From positions 4,094,501 through 4,158,500 of the forward strand of contig OX485808.1 in assembly GCA_950295325.1 (NCBI GenBank): a DNA stretch of 64,000 nt. Reading direction: 5' to 3'. Source of the stretch: Polytrichum commune. Taxonomy: Eukaryota; Streptophyta; Polytrichopsida; Polytrichales; Polytrichaceae. The position numbers and the translations under genes are program-made. The notes beneath the pieces were generated by a model that did not search any database, was not told where the DNA came from, and saw nothing but the letters and a program-made list of their open reading frames with translations. Positions within the stretch are counted from its first letter, which is position 1, and every line of letters starts with the position of its first letter. Positions 36,778 through 48,955 of the stretch are shown piece by piece.

Positions 36778-37391
36778 TTCGTAGGTGTGCCCGAATTTGA
36801 GAAGATGAGAGTAGCTTGTTGGCACATATGAACCCTACCGCACCAAGATTTTCATGATTCATTTTTACGACTTGAGACCACCAAATATATGATGGGAAAG
36901 TGATGCCACACAAGCGTCAATTTATATTTTCATACATTGGACCCAGAGCCTAGTGTAAAGTCACCGGGTCTAAAATTGTGCTCTTGACCAATAGGATCAA
37001 CCCATTGAAGATGGTTCTTTGTCTTGTACTCTTGTGTAAACTCATCGTTATGCATGCAATCTCGTGTCTTCCTCCTAGTCTACCTCTCGGACCCAGCTTG
37101 AGATGATTGGGGTGCATGTGTGCTCTCCTTTTGAATCGAAAGGGGACACTTTTCCATCATAAGTGCAAAATAAAACCAAGTGACCTCAATTGATAGGAAG
37201 ATGTTGAAAAGGAAGAAGATTCACCTGATTTAAAAATATATTGCAAAGTCCTTTCAATAACAACCAACACTATTCTCTCCCATTGAAGAGCAAGCTCAAC
37301 AAACTCTTTCATAGTTTTACACTGTGTAAGTTACAGTACCCACTTCAAAGATATTGTATTTTTGTGCTCTACCCAACAACTACAGTGTACT

Positions 37392-37692
37392 CATGCCCCG
37401 ATCGCACCGACCTATCCTGTCCGGTTCCAACCATGAAATTGCTAGGGATTATGTTAAGAAATAGATGTTGGCCCACCACTATTCACACTATTACAACCAC
37501 AATGCTGATGGATGGTGTCTAAACCGGCCTGTGTGATCAGCTCCTGATGCCCCAATCACACCAAAATTTCCATCCAATTCCAGCCGTGAAATTGTTGAGG
37601 ATTATGTTGAGAAATAGACGCTGGCCCATCATTTTTCACTCTATTACAGCCGGAGATGCCGACGGATGGTATCAGAATTGGCAGGTGTGATC
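37392..37692. repeat. Tandem duplication of a unit of about 150 bp
   Basis: Two copies start near 37392 and 37546. Shared blocks are ATGCCCC(G/A)ATC(G/A)CACC, CATCC/CCGTGAAATTG, GGATTATGTTGAGAAATAGA, CTGGCCCA and GATGGTGTC/GATGGTATC, with TGTGTGATCA or AGGTGTGATCA at the end. Confidence 0.7.
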
Positions 37693-37989
37693 AACCCATA
37701 AGACTCATATAATTAGCTTCTACTAGGTAATAAGGAAATTCTACAAGTACTACAAGTGATTTTACCTAGTGACACGTCACCAACCACTGTGTTTGATGAA
37801 TTAATCATGTATTCAATATTTGATGGACCAAATATAGTAAATTGATGTATCATCTCCAACTTATATGAAGGACAAGCACGACCAGACAAGCTCCCAAAAC
37901 CGCAAGCATACCTGGGAGTCTGGGGGTCCTGTAAGCGTATAGAAAGAGCAAGAGCAGAGGGTCTGATGCTTGTGTACGCGAATATAGAT

Positions 37990-38239
37990 TTCAGGACAGG
38001 AATGTACCTACAGGGTACATGCCGGGGGAGCTCGTTAGTGGCAAAGAGCGTAAGGAGAAATGATAGAGGAGAGGTGTTGAAATAAATGTACCACCCAGAA
38101 CATTTCAGGAAGTGAACCTTCATGTATAAAAGCAAAAGCAGAGGGAAAAGGAAACAGGAGGAGTCCTGGAATGTACGTATGCTGTACATTCCTGGCAGAG
38201 GACAGTGGAACTTCTCATGTGAAAGCCAAAGCAGACGCG

Positions 38240-38304
<65 letters not shown>

Positions 38305-38480
38305 CTGAAATGTACAACCTCCGTACATCTCTGAAGTAAACTTCACGTGTAAAAAGCAAAAGCCGAATGAGAGAAGGGGAAAGGAGTCAGACATGGTTAC
38401 TGGAATGTACACATCCAATAGATAACGTGGAAGGGAACTTCTCATGTGCCAAAGCAGGCAGCGAGAGAGAGAGAGCGAGC
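37990..38480. repeat. Minisatellite built on a GTAC palindrome, first cluster
   Basis: Repeated units of about 80-110 bp. Each opens with a palindrome of type GGAATGTAC, 7 bases, GTACATTCC, then about 15-20 bases later GAACTTCTCATGTG and a run AAAGCAAAAGCAGA. Palindromes are at 37999, 38084, 38168 (perfect), 38307 and, half only, at 38402. Confidence 0.8.
38241..38302. repeat. AG dinucleotide microsatellite
   Basis: 31 uninterrupted AG units inside the GTAC minisatellite. Confidence 0.97.
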
Positions 38481-39439
38481 TGGGCATTTCTTGAATAGAT
38501 CTAGGCTTATTTTCAAGCATAATCTTTTCATAATACATCCTCTTATGCAGAAGCCAAACTATTCTTCTACACCTCTATGTACCTTTTCAAAACTCGGGAG
38601 GGTGGGCGGGACCATCCCTCAAGACCATATCATTGCATACCTATCTCTACGCTTCTGCTATTATTTCATCTCAGTATGTGTTTGAGATGTTGGAAAAACC
38701 TTGAGCATTTAAATTCCTATAGTTGTATTAAGTTTTTTGCATTCCACATCCAAGGCTTACAAAGTCAAACTTCAAAAAAAATTTAAGATTATGCACAAAG
38801 AGTACTCCAATGGTTCACCCTCAAATCAAAGCATGCTTTGTATTCCTCATCATAGGATACCAAAGTATTATACAAACAATATTTTTGAAAGAAGACGAGA
38901 TACAAAACCAAATATTGCCGTCAAAGTTGTGAAGGGTCTGCCCCACCTGTGCCCATGGCACCAACCAAATCCAAAGAGAGGGTTAGTAACGTACACGAGG
39001 TGAATAACAACAAATCCCAATTGTTATTTATGTCACACAATCAAATAAGGCATAATCATACATTTTGTATCATTGCATACCCAAACTGCCATTGAGTACT
39101 CTACATGTTCCTTAGCCATTTGAACCTTGTGTGAATGAAGATTGAGGCAATTAGCCTACACCTCCCACACATCCGCGCACTTTTACTCTAATCCCCAAAT
39201 TTACTTAAGGTAAATTGCTCATGCGGCTTAACCATTGAAAGGAAGTTCTCATGTCTCCTTTCACTTAATATAAGATTAGGTAACTATCCTTGTCTGTAGA
39301 TGCATGATATCGGATCTATGATGAATATTTGTTAGATAAAACTTACCTAACCCTTAAGTACTTAGCCCTTTTGGGGTTATATTTTATTAACCGTGCGATT
39401 CATTTATAGCAAAGTAAAAACATAGTATAGAGGGAGAGA
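38481..39439. other. Spacer between the two GTAC minisatellite clusters
   Basis: No gene, RNA or repeat is recognised. Confidence 0.4.
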
Positions 39440-39575
39440 GAGAAATGTACTCTCTGAGTACATTTCATGGAAGCGAACCTGACATGTAAAAGATAGTCAT
39501 AGAGAGAGGAGTACACAAATGTACCCATATGGTATATTCAAGAGCAGGAAACCTCTCGTGTGGAAGCCCAAGGGG

Positions 39576-39612
<37 letters not shown>

Positions 39613-39640
39613 TGTCTGAAATGTACGTAGATTGTGGATT
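39440..39640. repeat. Minisatellite built on a GTAC palindrome, second cluster
   Basis: Three more units of the type seen at 37990. The palindrome at 39442-39466 is perfect (GAAATGTAC, 7 bases, GTACATTTC); those at 39516 and 39618 are degenerate. An AG run at 39580-39610 lies at the same place in the unit as the AG run at 38241. Confidence 0.8.
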
Positions 39641-41292
39641 TGTGGGGAAGGGCAGGTCGCGTGAGCCTCATCACCCGTGCGTGGGAAAAGTCCTCGCATG
39701 GGATGTCGCCGGATCCAAACAGATCGCACCGCCAGTACGCAGACTGGTGAAGAAGTACTCACATGCCTCGAGGAATTTATTGCATACGCTCATGGCAGAG
39801 AGGAGTGGCGAGCGGAGTGGCCAATGCAGCCATGGCCCAAGTTTCCAAGGCGGCAGCAGCAGGAGCTAGCAGGGACCAAGCCTTTGCGTGCATGCACGGG
39901 AGAGCTAGCAACAACCTGCTGCTGCTTACATTCATTACTGCAGTAACAGCGACGACAACATCAGTAGCGTTCCGCAATGCTCAAATCGAAAGCTTAAAGC
40001 TTAATTACTTCTTGCTGCATCCAAATGTGATCACAACGCAGACGGGCATAAACTGAATTTGCCTGACAGGAAGTTTGAGTCCGAACTGAGTACATCATGA
40101 TAGTTGCGGAGTGCTTTTGCTGGCGTTTCTGGTTCGCAGTCAGGTTCGCAGACAGACAGACGGACAGACAAGTGCACATTCAAGCACTTAACTTAACTAA
40201 TTACTTACTCCATCGCTCGTCGTTTAGGGTTGAGTGGGCCCCGGTCTTCTGTTCAGCTTCGACGTTGCTGCTTCAGAACAAGTGGCGGCAGGTAGGTAAA
40301 CTCATGTGGCGATGGAATCCAGGAAGGAGCTGGCCGTGTGGCAGACTTATTATTTGGTTTGCGTTGTGGTGGTAATCTGATGCATGGGGGACAAATGAGG
40401 TGGATTACTTAGGCGGAGCATCCTCAAAATCCGACCCCGTCTACCAGTCTCCTCCGGTTGAGTCTCAAGAAGTTAATTTGTGGATAAAGGCTGTCAGTAA
40501 TTGTATATATCGTAGATTATAATTGATGTGGTCGATTGACTGCTTCCTTCCTCATCGGTTACGGAAATTGTTCACAAGGAGGATCCGAATTAGTACAACC
40601 GGGGGATGGGTAATTTTTGGATTAGACGAAGAGCACGAAGCAATGCCGATTTTCACCGGGTCCTCCGCTAGCCGGCTCATCCTTCTGTGACCTGATTGCA
40701 ACCGTTCCAATTCTGTTACTAAGGGATCAAGAGACGCGGAGTCTGAGTCATGGAATTAGGATATACATGATGATGACGTTCACAACCTCGTGCAATTCAA
40801 GCAACAAGAGGTTGTATTTGTCATCAGAACTGCTGCTGCAGGCTACACTATAAGTGAACTTGCAGTGTCGATGATCGCCAGTACCAATCAATTGCTTGAC
40901 GGCGATCTATGTCTACCTTGATCATGTCGAATGGTGGACCACATCGACCAACACGCCCAACTTACCTGGATCGACTAAACCACGCTATACATTAAGCTAC
41001 TGGAAGTACCAATGTAAATAGATTAGTGCTTCTAACGGATTAGGTGATGAAGCATCTTGCGTATAGACCACCGTCTTTCCTTGGATAAGGCTCGCAGTAA
41101 TATATACACACATCAGGAATCTGCCACGCAGTCTTGATGATTCGTCGAAAAGAGAGATGATTCAACGACTCCCTGTTTGCGGAGAAGAAGACGTGACATT
41201 CGGGAGGTCCAGTCTCTGGGAAGCGTGAGAGAGGACGCAACGCAACGCAACGCAATGCAAATGCAATCCACTAGGTTGAGTGACGAGTCTTA
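39641..41292. other. G+C-richer island with an orphan open frame
   Basis: This stretch has more C and G than the spacer on both sides and keeps many CG dinucleotides. A plus-strand frame with ATG at 39763 runs to 40056 (97 codons) and includes AAAAGASRDQAFACMHGRAS followed by a hydrophobic LLLLTFITAVTATTT segment, which could be one membrane span. I do not recognise the family. No convincing partner exon was found. It could be a real short gene, a gene start, or a non-coding promoter region. Confidence 0.3.
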
Positions 41293-41908
41293 GGGCTTGT
41301 TTACACGAAAGCCACTAGGCTATGGTTCTTTGAGAATCCTTGAATTATCATTGGTTGAGAGAGTCGTGGGCGTGTTTTAGGTTTATATGAGGATGGTTTT
41401 GGACAACTCATAACATTTTTAATGGATGAAAAATCTACATGGAATCCCACATGGCAAGTGTGGATAATGTTGGCTACGTTTGTAGGGGATTTTTTGGGGA
41501 CACTTCTTGGAGGTAGGTTCACATGGGTCCCAACTCCCAAGTCCCGATCATGTCAACAAGCCCCAACATGAAGGCAAAGTCCCACATGTGAGCTTTAAGA
41601 GGTCATTAAAGTATGGTTTATGTCTATGAAAGTAAGATCTTAATCATTCTATGCAAAAAAACGTCCTCAAGGCTTGTGTTGTGAAATGAATCTAGCTTTT
41701 TGCTCAACCCAACCCTCAACAAAAGTGTTGAGCCTCGCCTCCAAAAAGTGTTGTCCATGTAGGCATTCTTGTCATACTTGGGACATAGGACTTGGGACCA
41801 CGTGTGAAGTGGTAAGTCCCAACTTCCATGCTCTCAACGGTTGAGATTGCATAGATTGACCTCAAGTGAATTGGGACTTAGGACTTGGGACCCCGTGTAA
41901 ACCGGCCC
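41293..41908. mobile_element. Tourist-like MITE family T, long complete copy
   Basis: 616 bp, from GGGCTTGTTTACACGAAAG to CCGTGTAAACCGGCCC, with TTA at 41290-41292 and 41909-41911. The interior contains ACTTGGGACC repeated several times. Confidence 0.78.
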
Positions 41909-42394
41909 TTATTGTTTCCTAGTCCTTCATTCCCTTGGTCTCAGTCTCTACAAGTTCACTTTCACAATTCACATGGTTGGTCGCTCATCCAAGTGGAGGG
42001 CACTTCCAACAACTTTGAGCTTGCATTTTTCTATCCATGCAAACGACATTTCATTCATAACTTGTAATTTACATCCATGAGGAGACCGGACAAGAGTCAA
42101 TGAATGTCTCATTGCTATTGCTCATCCACTCTCCTCTTGCCCCGTTAAGTACTCCGTAGCACTCACCATCTTAGAATTTCCAAAAGTGTTGTGTTTTCAT
42201 TAGACACAAGCATGACAAATATAGATAGCAGTAAGCAATTCTCGCGACATGGTGAGCACTATACTCGACATCATACATGTTTTGTTTTTAAACTGATGTT
42301 GTAGCAGGGTCCACATGTACTATATCTTGTTCATTCACTAGAATCATGATGAAGTTGTGCATTGATGCCATTTAGATTTGATAACTTTTGGAAC

Positions 42395-42627
42395 TACACT
42401 ATTTCATCTAATTAAAGTGGGTTACCATTTGGAATTACATGTTGCTATAACTTTTTACCGAGAATATCATTCTCTACCCAAACAACAAAAGTAGTCAATA
42501 TGCACACCAAATGATATGATATAACTTAGTTGATAAAAAAAACGATAATGTCGGCAAAAATTTATAGCAACACGTAACTCCAAATGGGAAGTTGGTAATT
42601 CACATTAATTAGACAAAAATAGTGTAA
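42395..42627. mobile_element. MITE with TACACTATTT ends
   Basis: The left end TACACTATTTCATCTAATTAA and inward CATTTGGAATTACATGTTGC are inverted at the right (GCAACACGTAACTCCAAATG, TTAATTAGACAAAAATAGTGTA). No ORF. Confidence 0.72.
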
Positions 42628-44497
42628 TTAGAAGAAAAAAATTCTAAAGTAGGAATCACCATCTAGATCCCAATATAGTTTTTTGTTTCTTATTCTTCTA
42701 AATGCCTACAAATGGAAGCATATCCAAAATAATGGTCCTGAATATTATTCAATAGAAAACCATGTTCCAAGATGGGGTCAAGATGTTGACCTATGCAAAT
42801 GCTAGAGGACATGTGCAAGTGCTAGAGGCATCATACAGTGTTGATTGCTTCAACACTCAGAGTGCCAAAAGACAATTTCATCATGGGATTCAACGAGGTT
42901 TTGACCAATGTTGGAATAGTATTGTCTTTTCTTCATACCATTCGGGTATCTATGATTAATAACGATTTCACATTTTTAGTAACCAATTTTGTTTTCAATA
43001 TCATTCATGGACCTAAATACTAAGAAAGAACGTTTATACTTAGGTGAATTGTCCTAGTATCAACATGGTTTAGAAGGCCGGTCTAGAATGGTATTGACAC
43101 ATATACTAAGTTGGGTACACAAAGATTCTCTTGACTTGAATTACTCACCAAATACCAATATTTGATTGATATTACAATTTTGATGCTCACAACTAGGTCC
43201 ATTGATATTATTATCATTGATCCCATGCATTCACATGTATAATGGTCCAACGTTAGTCTTGACCAAATGTGAATACAAACACTTGGAAAACTTCTCCCCA
43301 AAATAATAAATTTGTCTCAAAGTAGACAACACCCTACAGTGGTTGCCACACTAGGGTTGAGAACTCAGTGAACTAAGTTAAAACTGCTACAGTTATCAAC
43401 AAGGGTTACATTAAAAATACAAGTTCCACCACCAAAATTGAATTAAAGAATTCCAACTTTTGGACATGAAAAGGTCGATACCTATCATACATGAGCGGAA
43501 AAAATTATCATGAGAAACTAAGTATTTAAATATGGCCTCTTGACATTTTCAATGCAATCTATGTGGATGCTCTTTCGGATTGCTTTGCATGGAAAGCAAA
43601 ATATTTTGTTCCACAACACTTACACCTATTGATGGGGAATAGTAAATCATATTCCCTATAGGTTTGTTGTTGATTTATCCCAATTTGAGTTCAACAAACT
43701 AATTTGAGGTCTCATACTCCAATGTCAAGGTTACTTTGACTAAAAATAAATTCCCCTCACTCTACAATAGTGATATCCTTTGAAGCGAAAGTGTTGGATA
43801 TTGTCACTAGTTTAGTGATTGAACACTAGATAACCAACTTGAGGAGAGTCATCCAGTCTCCTCAAGGTGGTTATCTAGTTCATAATTGATGGCTCATCCA
43901 AGAGCCTAAGGGTTATGAGAACTCGATACAATGTTTCATCAGTGTATGTGTGATACCATCCATAGTTTCCAAGAGATTCTCCACAAGTTGATACGTTATG
44001 TCCAATAACCAACTCAAGGAGTTGGATGATTCACCACTTTCACAATTCATCATCCACTCTCCTCTTGATGGTTAGCTAGCCCGTAATTAGTTTGCTCATG
44101 GATACGAACTACATGTTATGAATGAAATGTTATCTTCGTGGATAGAAAACACAAGAGAGTTGTTGGAAGTGCCCTCCACTTCAATGAACGGCGGGTTATG
44201 AAAAAGTGTAAGATTATGTGGCATAAGTAAAACTTACAACTTTCCATGCAAGTTAGTGTTGAAGTTGTCAAGGATTTGCAACCATGATACTAAGGTATTG
44301 TAGAGGGGTCTCTATTCCAACAGAATATAATTCTTCATCCTCCAAATTTTGCCATATGTCATATAGTCACATTACTAAAACCCTCTTCCATACCGTGTGT
44401 AAACTACATTTTTGGCACTTGTAAAGATGGGATAAATCACCCTCTACAATATTGCAACACTGTTCTTTGAGTTTTCACTTTTGCATTGGAAGCGTTA
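42628..44497. other. Spacer
   Basis: No gene. Loosely repeated wording around CTCAAGGTGG/GGTTATCTAG appears at about 43800-44080 but no clean unit could be defined. Confidence 0.4.
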
Positions 44498-45057
44498 GGG
44501 GATGTTTACACCATGGACCATGAAGTCATCCCAAGGCCCTATAAAATATGTGATTGGTTGTTGAACTTGTCCCAAGGCCGCTTCGGTTTACACCAAGGAA
44601 CAAAGGTCAAAGTGACCATGGAGTTCGAGGGCCCCAAAAGACATACTTTAAGGCCTACATTGTCCATTGACACGGTCCAACATGTTTTGCGGTGGGAGAG
44701 GCAAAAGAGGTGCTCTAGTAGAAAAAGGCATGGGCCCATGACATATAAATGATGTTATAAATGATGTTTTAATGAAATTTCTTTTGGGGAAGAGAAGTCG
44801 AAGACAATAAATTGGTCAATCTTGATTTTTTTTAAATGCTTGTTTTGGACATATATTAAAAATACCAACACATTCACTTTTGAGTGCATGGTCATTCCTC
44901 TTGTCCACATTCGGTTTACACCTAGTGAGGGGCCCAAAGACTTTGTAAATTGGTTTTTAAAGATTATCAGACCATGGAAGTTGGACCATCAAGTCGGACC
45001 ATGAAAAAAGGCCATCTTCCACGGGCCGACTTCATGGCCCATGGTGTAAACCGGCCC
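44498..45057. mobile_element. Tourist-like MITE family T, complete copy
   Basis: 560 bp. The left end is GGGGATGTTTACACCATGG and the right end is CCATGGTGTAAACCGGCCC, flanked by TTA at 44495-44497 and 45058-45060. Similar sequence recurs inside (CGCTTCGGTTTACACCAAGG), suggesting an internal duplication. Confidence 0.78.
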
Positions 45058-46604
45058 TTAGTAATGGCACGGTTTATAAGCAAGGACGAAAGAGATGATA
45101 ACATAATCCTCCTGACACTCAGAATGCCCAAAACATAGACAAATAGAAAGATAAGGAATCACCACAGTAGTGTACCTACCGAAGCAGGCCCTACCTAAGG
45201 CTTCTCCGGAAATCACTTTCGGCATTCAAGACATTGACGAATTCGTGTATGTACAATTGGGGTAGTAGCTAATGAGATCGAATTTCCAACACTCTTAGTG
45301 CAAAAATCCAACATGGAATCAAATTGCTTTTCACATAGGTATCTATCTATTGAGATATTTCATTCAAGACTGAAAGGTCCTACTACATTATTGTCTCTAT
45401 ATATGAAAACCTATTTTAATTTGCATTCTCCCCATGAAAACAAGGTTCCGTGCCCACATGAAATGACTTGTCAAAACCACGAAAGACCGTGACAAGATCC
45501 CTAAACCAACACACAATACCACTTCCTAGATTGATTCATGACTCGTGGGGCTCCACCAACTCAAGCTTGACTAGGGTGGCTAGCTAGCTAGCGAGGTCTC
45601 TCTCTGTCTACTTCTCCAAAATACTTCTCTCGAGACCCGGTTTTGTGCAATAAAATCTTGGTGGACATGTACCTCCTACTCCCTTCCTTTAATTTCCTTC
45701 ATTCGAAGGCCGAATTACCAATTGCGGGCCTTGACTTCCCTAGGTTATCGTGCCAAGCCGAATTACTAGGAACATAATATTCGCACTTTGTGGTTGGCCC
45801 GACTTGACAAAGTGGATAACATTGTGTTGCGATCCCCGTTGTTGCGCTTCAAGTTGCCTACACTCTACCTCCAATGCAACGGTACGCCGAAATCTTGATT
45901 TGGTCTAGCTTAGCCTACGCTACCTCCGATTGGCACACACATTGATAGACAATATAACATATGTGTTCAATGAACGAAGATATCATAGCAGTTTGTATAT
46001 AAACCACAATGTAGGGTATCATGTCTGTAGATTTATTGACTCATCCACAATGTGTGTGTATTTTATTTCATTTTTTCGTTCCAGACTATTCATCCATTGC
46101 AACCCCTAAATGCCTTTAAAGGAAGCCAAAAAGTGGTTGCAAGCATTTTTCAAATATTTTTTTATCAAAGAAAAGTTTTCTTTTCTTTCTTAGTTCAATC
46201 TCTTGCACTTTGAGTTGATGAAGTTCTACACCATCCATACCAAGCTGATCAAGAATATCCATTAATGACTCTAAGATATGGACCTTAAAGTGTGTTGGAA
46301 CCCTTCATATTGTTTCTTTGTTACAAAATTTATTATTCGAGAAATGTAACAAGGTCAACGACTCGAAAAAAATTAGGTTTTTTCTCATCATATTCTGAAA
46401 CTCGTACTTTTCACCCAACCCTACGGTCGATCAAAGTTCAATAGATTTGAGTACATCTTAGACAAAATCTAAACTTCATTTTTCAAGTGAACAACGCTCC
46501 TAAAATGATCTGGAAGATATCAAAGATACCAGTCCTAATTGCAACCGTATGGACGTGGTCTTAGATTCAATCTCTACAATTTCCCTCTACGCCAACACCA
46601 AGAG
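45058..46604. other. Spacer
   Basis: No gene recognised. GCTAGCTAGCTAGC occurs at about 45580. Confidence 0.4.
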
Positions 46605-46622
46605 ATATCTCTAATGTGTGTG

Positions 46623-46656
<34 letters not shown>

Positions 46657-46666
46657 TTAGAGATAT
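46605..46666. repeat. 62-bp palindrome made of TG, TA and CA repeats
   Basis: ATATCTCTAATGTGTGTG runs into a TA run and returns as CACACACATTAGAGATAT. The unique 10-base ends are inverted exactly, so the whole block can form one long hairpin or cruciform. Confidence 0.92.
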
Positions 46667-47088
46667 TAACACATCTTCGATTCCATCCAAACCCCTAGGC
46701 TAACTAAACTAGACATTCGATGTAGCATTCCGCACGCCCTACGACCTTAACATCTCGTGGTCCATCTAGATTCACGAGAATTCCAAACCACTTGAAGTGC
46801 ACACACAATTTTTTCTTGGCCTTGTTGACTTATTTCGGGGAGCTCGGTGATCGTGAAGGCGGGTGCAGGGTGTCATCGAATTAGGGTTGGGAGGTCTCAT
46901 ATTCCCAAAATATCCTCACGGGAACCCACTCTCGAACTCATCACATGGTAGAGTCAGAGAACACACACTTATTTGCTTGCAAGGATGCAAGTAGACACAC
47001 AAATAAAAATTTATTAAGCCACGCCGCCCGAAACTTGCCCGCTCTCCTGCCCGCCCACCCACAAGAATGTGGAGCATGCATAAATCGA

Positions 47089-47110
47089 TTTTTTTTTTTT
47101 TTTTTTTTTT
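47089..47110. repeat. Poly-T run
   Basis: 22 T followed by C5 on the plus strand. It could be the A-tail of a minus-strand retroposed sequence, but no SINE body is recognised. Confidence 0.9.
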
Positions 47111-47285
47111 CCCCCGCCTGCTTGAAATCGGTGCAATTATGCGATCTCTTGATGAAGCCCTGGCAGTGGGAATGGCCTTGGAATTTACATCATTCTGACG
47201 CAAAGTTCTTATACAACAAACTTAATGAGTCTAGTACAGTGATCGTCAGCCGGACCTTGCCTCTAAGAAGTGGCCACTTGAACTT

Positions 47286-47526
47286 GTCCGAGTGCCCGGG
47301 AAGTTTTTGGGCATGCTCGGTCACGATCCATGTGATTCTAAATCCACCCGGTTACATGTTGACATCTTCCGGTTTTGCTTCGGTTCATTTCATGAGGTAT
47401 ATACTTTTTTTTTTATAGATTCCTCCTAAACGATCGGTAATTCTCATGGAGTCTTGAACTTCAACCGGTTATTTCTCCAACTCGACCGGTTCATATGTAA
47501 CTAACCGCCGGTTCTCCCCGGACGAT
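47286..47526. mobile_element. AACCGGTT element, copy 2
   Basis: It shares CCGGTTACATGTTGACATC, GAGTCTTGAACTTCAACCGG, ATTTCTCCAACTCGACCGG and CCGGTTCTCCCCG with the copy at 28070. The left end is less well conserved. Confidence 0.65.
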
Positions 47527-47862
47527 GACTCGTCCATCGTGGATGAAGGGAGACTTGTATCATGCTGTAGGTGTGTGCTAATTTTATCGCAAAATATGCC
47601 ATAATATGAAAAGAAAAGAAAAGAAAAAGAACCTTGGGAGTTCTTGGTGCGCAAGTCGCAATAGTGATATGCTCTAGTATTATCTTGCGTGTGTAGTCAA
47701 TTATGTTTGGTTGTCCGACCAAGGTCAGAGTTTAGCTCGTCTTAGAGACCACTTCACATCGTCCAGTCACTTGCAACTAGACTCCACTTGAAGAGAGAGT
47801 TACTAACTCCATATGTGACAGGTTCTAGTTGGCCACCCTTAAGTCTCTGCCCACATTGCAGA

Positions 47863-47915
<53 letters not shown>

Positions 47916-48955
47916 GGCTTTATAAGGGTTCGTTCCTTCTTCACCGACGGTATAGATGAAATTTTACCAACCTAGATAGGAAACCTTGGCTGTATAGTGT
48001 CACGAAATGAACAACATCGTTCACTTACCATGAGGTGGAAGGTCCAATTTCGCCAATGACCCCATTTTTGACACCTGCTTTGGCCCCAAAGTGAACAACT
48101 ATGTACTTCAACATAATTACTAATTATATTATCCTAAGAACCAAAAAAACGCAACTCATTTGGTTGAGGGAGCCAAAATGCCAACAATCAACACTATCCA
48201 CTTTGGGAGCGTTTATGTGACTAGGAAGAGTCAAAACAATTTGTGACTTTGAATACATATGTAGGAGTTCAGGATGCTCTAATTTTGTGATCTTAGTATT
48301 GTTATGTCATCATGTAATTGCTATGACAATAATAAATATAAACATTGGATACATAAAGGATCGTAATGCTCAATGCGTCCATGATGGGCACTTCGACCTT
48401 ACCATATTACTCATTTGGGCCAAGCATCCAATGATGCACCCGGGAGGACAATGAGGTTTCCGTAGTTGGTGGATATTTGCTCCCAAGAGCTTTTGTTTTG
48501 TCATGAAAACCCAAGGCCAACCACATCATGCCATCCTTAGAATCATTCCAACACATAGATTCCCACATGCCCAATGTCTAAATCGACACGTGCCGCAACA
48601 CATAAGATTTGGCTTCCATTTGAAGGAGAACAAACACTTTAAAGTGCAATGGTGAAGCTCGTAGGAGGCCACCTTAAAGGCTCGAGAGCAAATGATAGCT
48701 TTCTTACATGTGGTCATTGCCCATTGTTGTATTTCACTACATCTTGGGCAACACCCAAACCAACATATAGCACCGAGGACCAACTTGAGAGATATACACC
48801 TATATTCTCAATTTACAATTGAAAATGATCACATGTATGTAATTCAATATCATACAACTACATTTATGACTTGTATTGTTCATCCATCCCCTCGTTTTTT
48901 TAAGAATGTTTGAAGGAGGTTCATCAATGTTATGCATCCTTGTACTACCCATATT
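47527..48955. other. Spacer with an AC/AT microsatellite
   Basis: AC and AT runs occupy 47866-47915. No gene is recognised. Confidence 0.5.

Noticed and set aside
38120-38538. Frames encoding long Ser-Leu or Arg-Glu repeats
   Set aside because: Pure translation of the AG microsatellite in the minisatellite.
37990-39640. CRISPR-like array around the GTAC palindromes
   Set aside because: Spacing is irregular, the intervening sequence is homologous between units, and microsatellites lie inside them.
46870-47200. SINE or tRNA-derived element ending in the poly-T run
   Set aside because: No box A/box B pair or target duplication could be identified.
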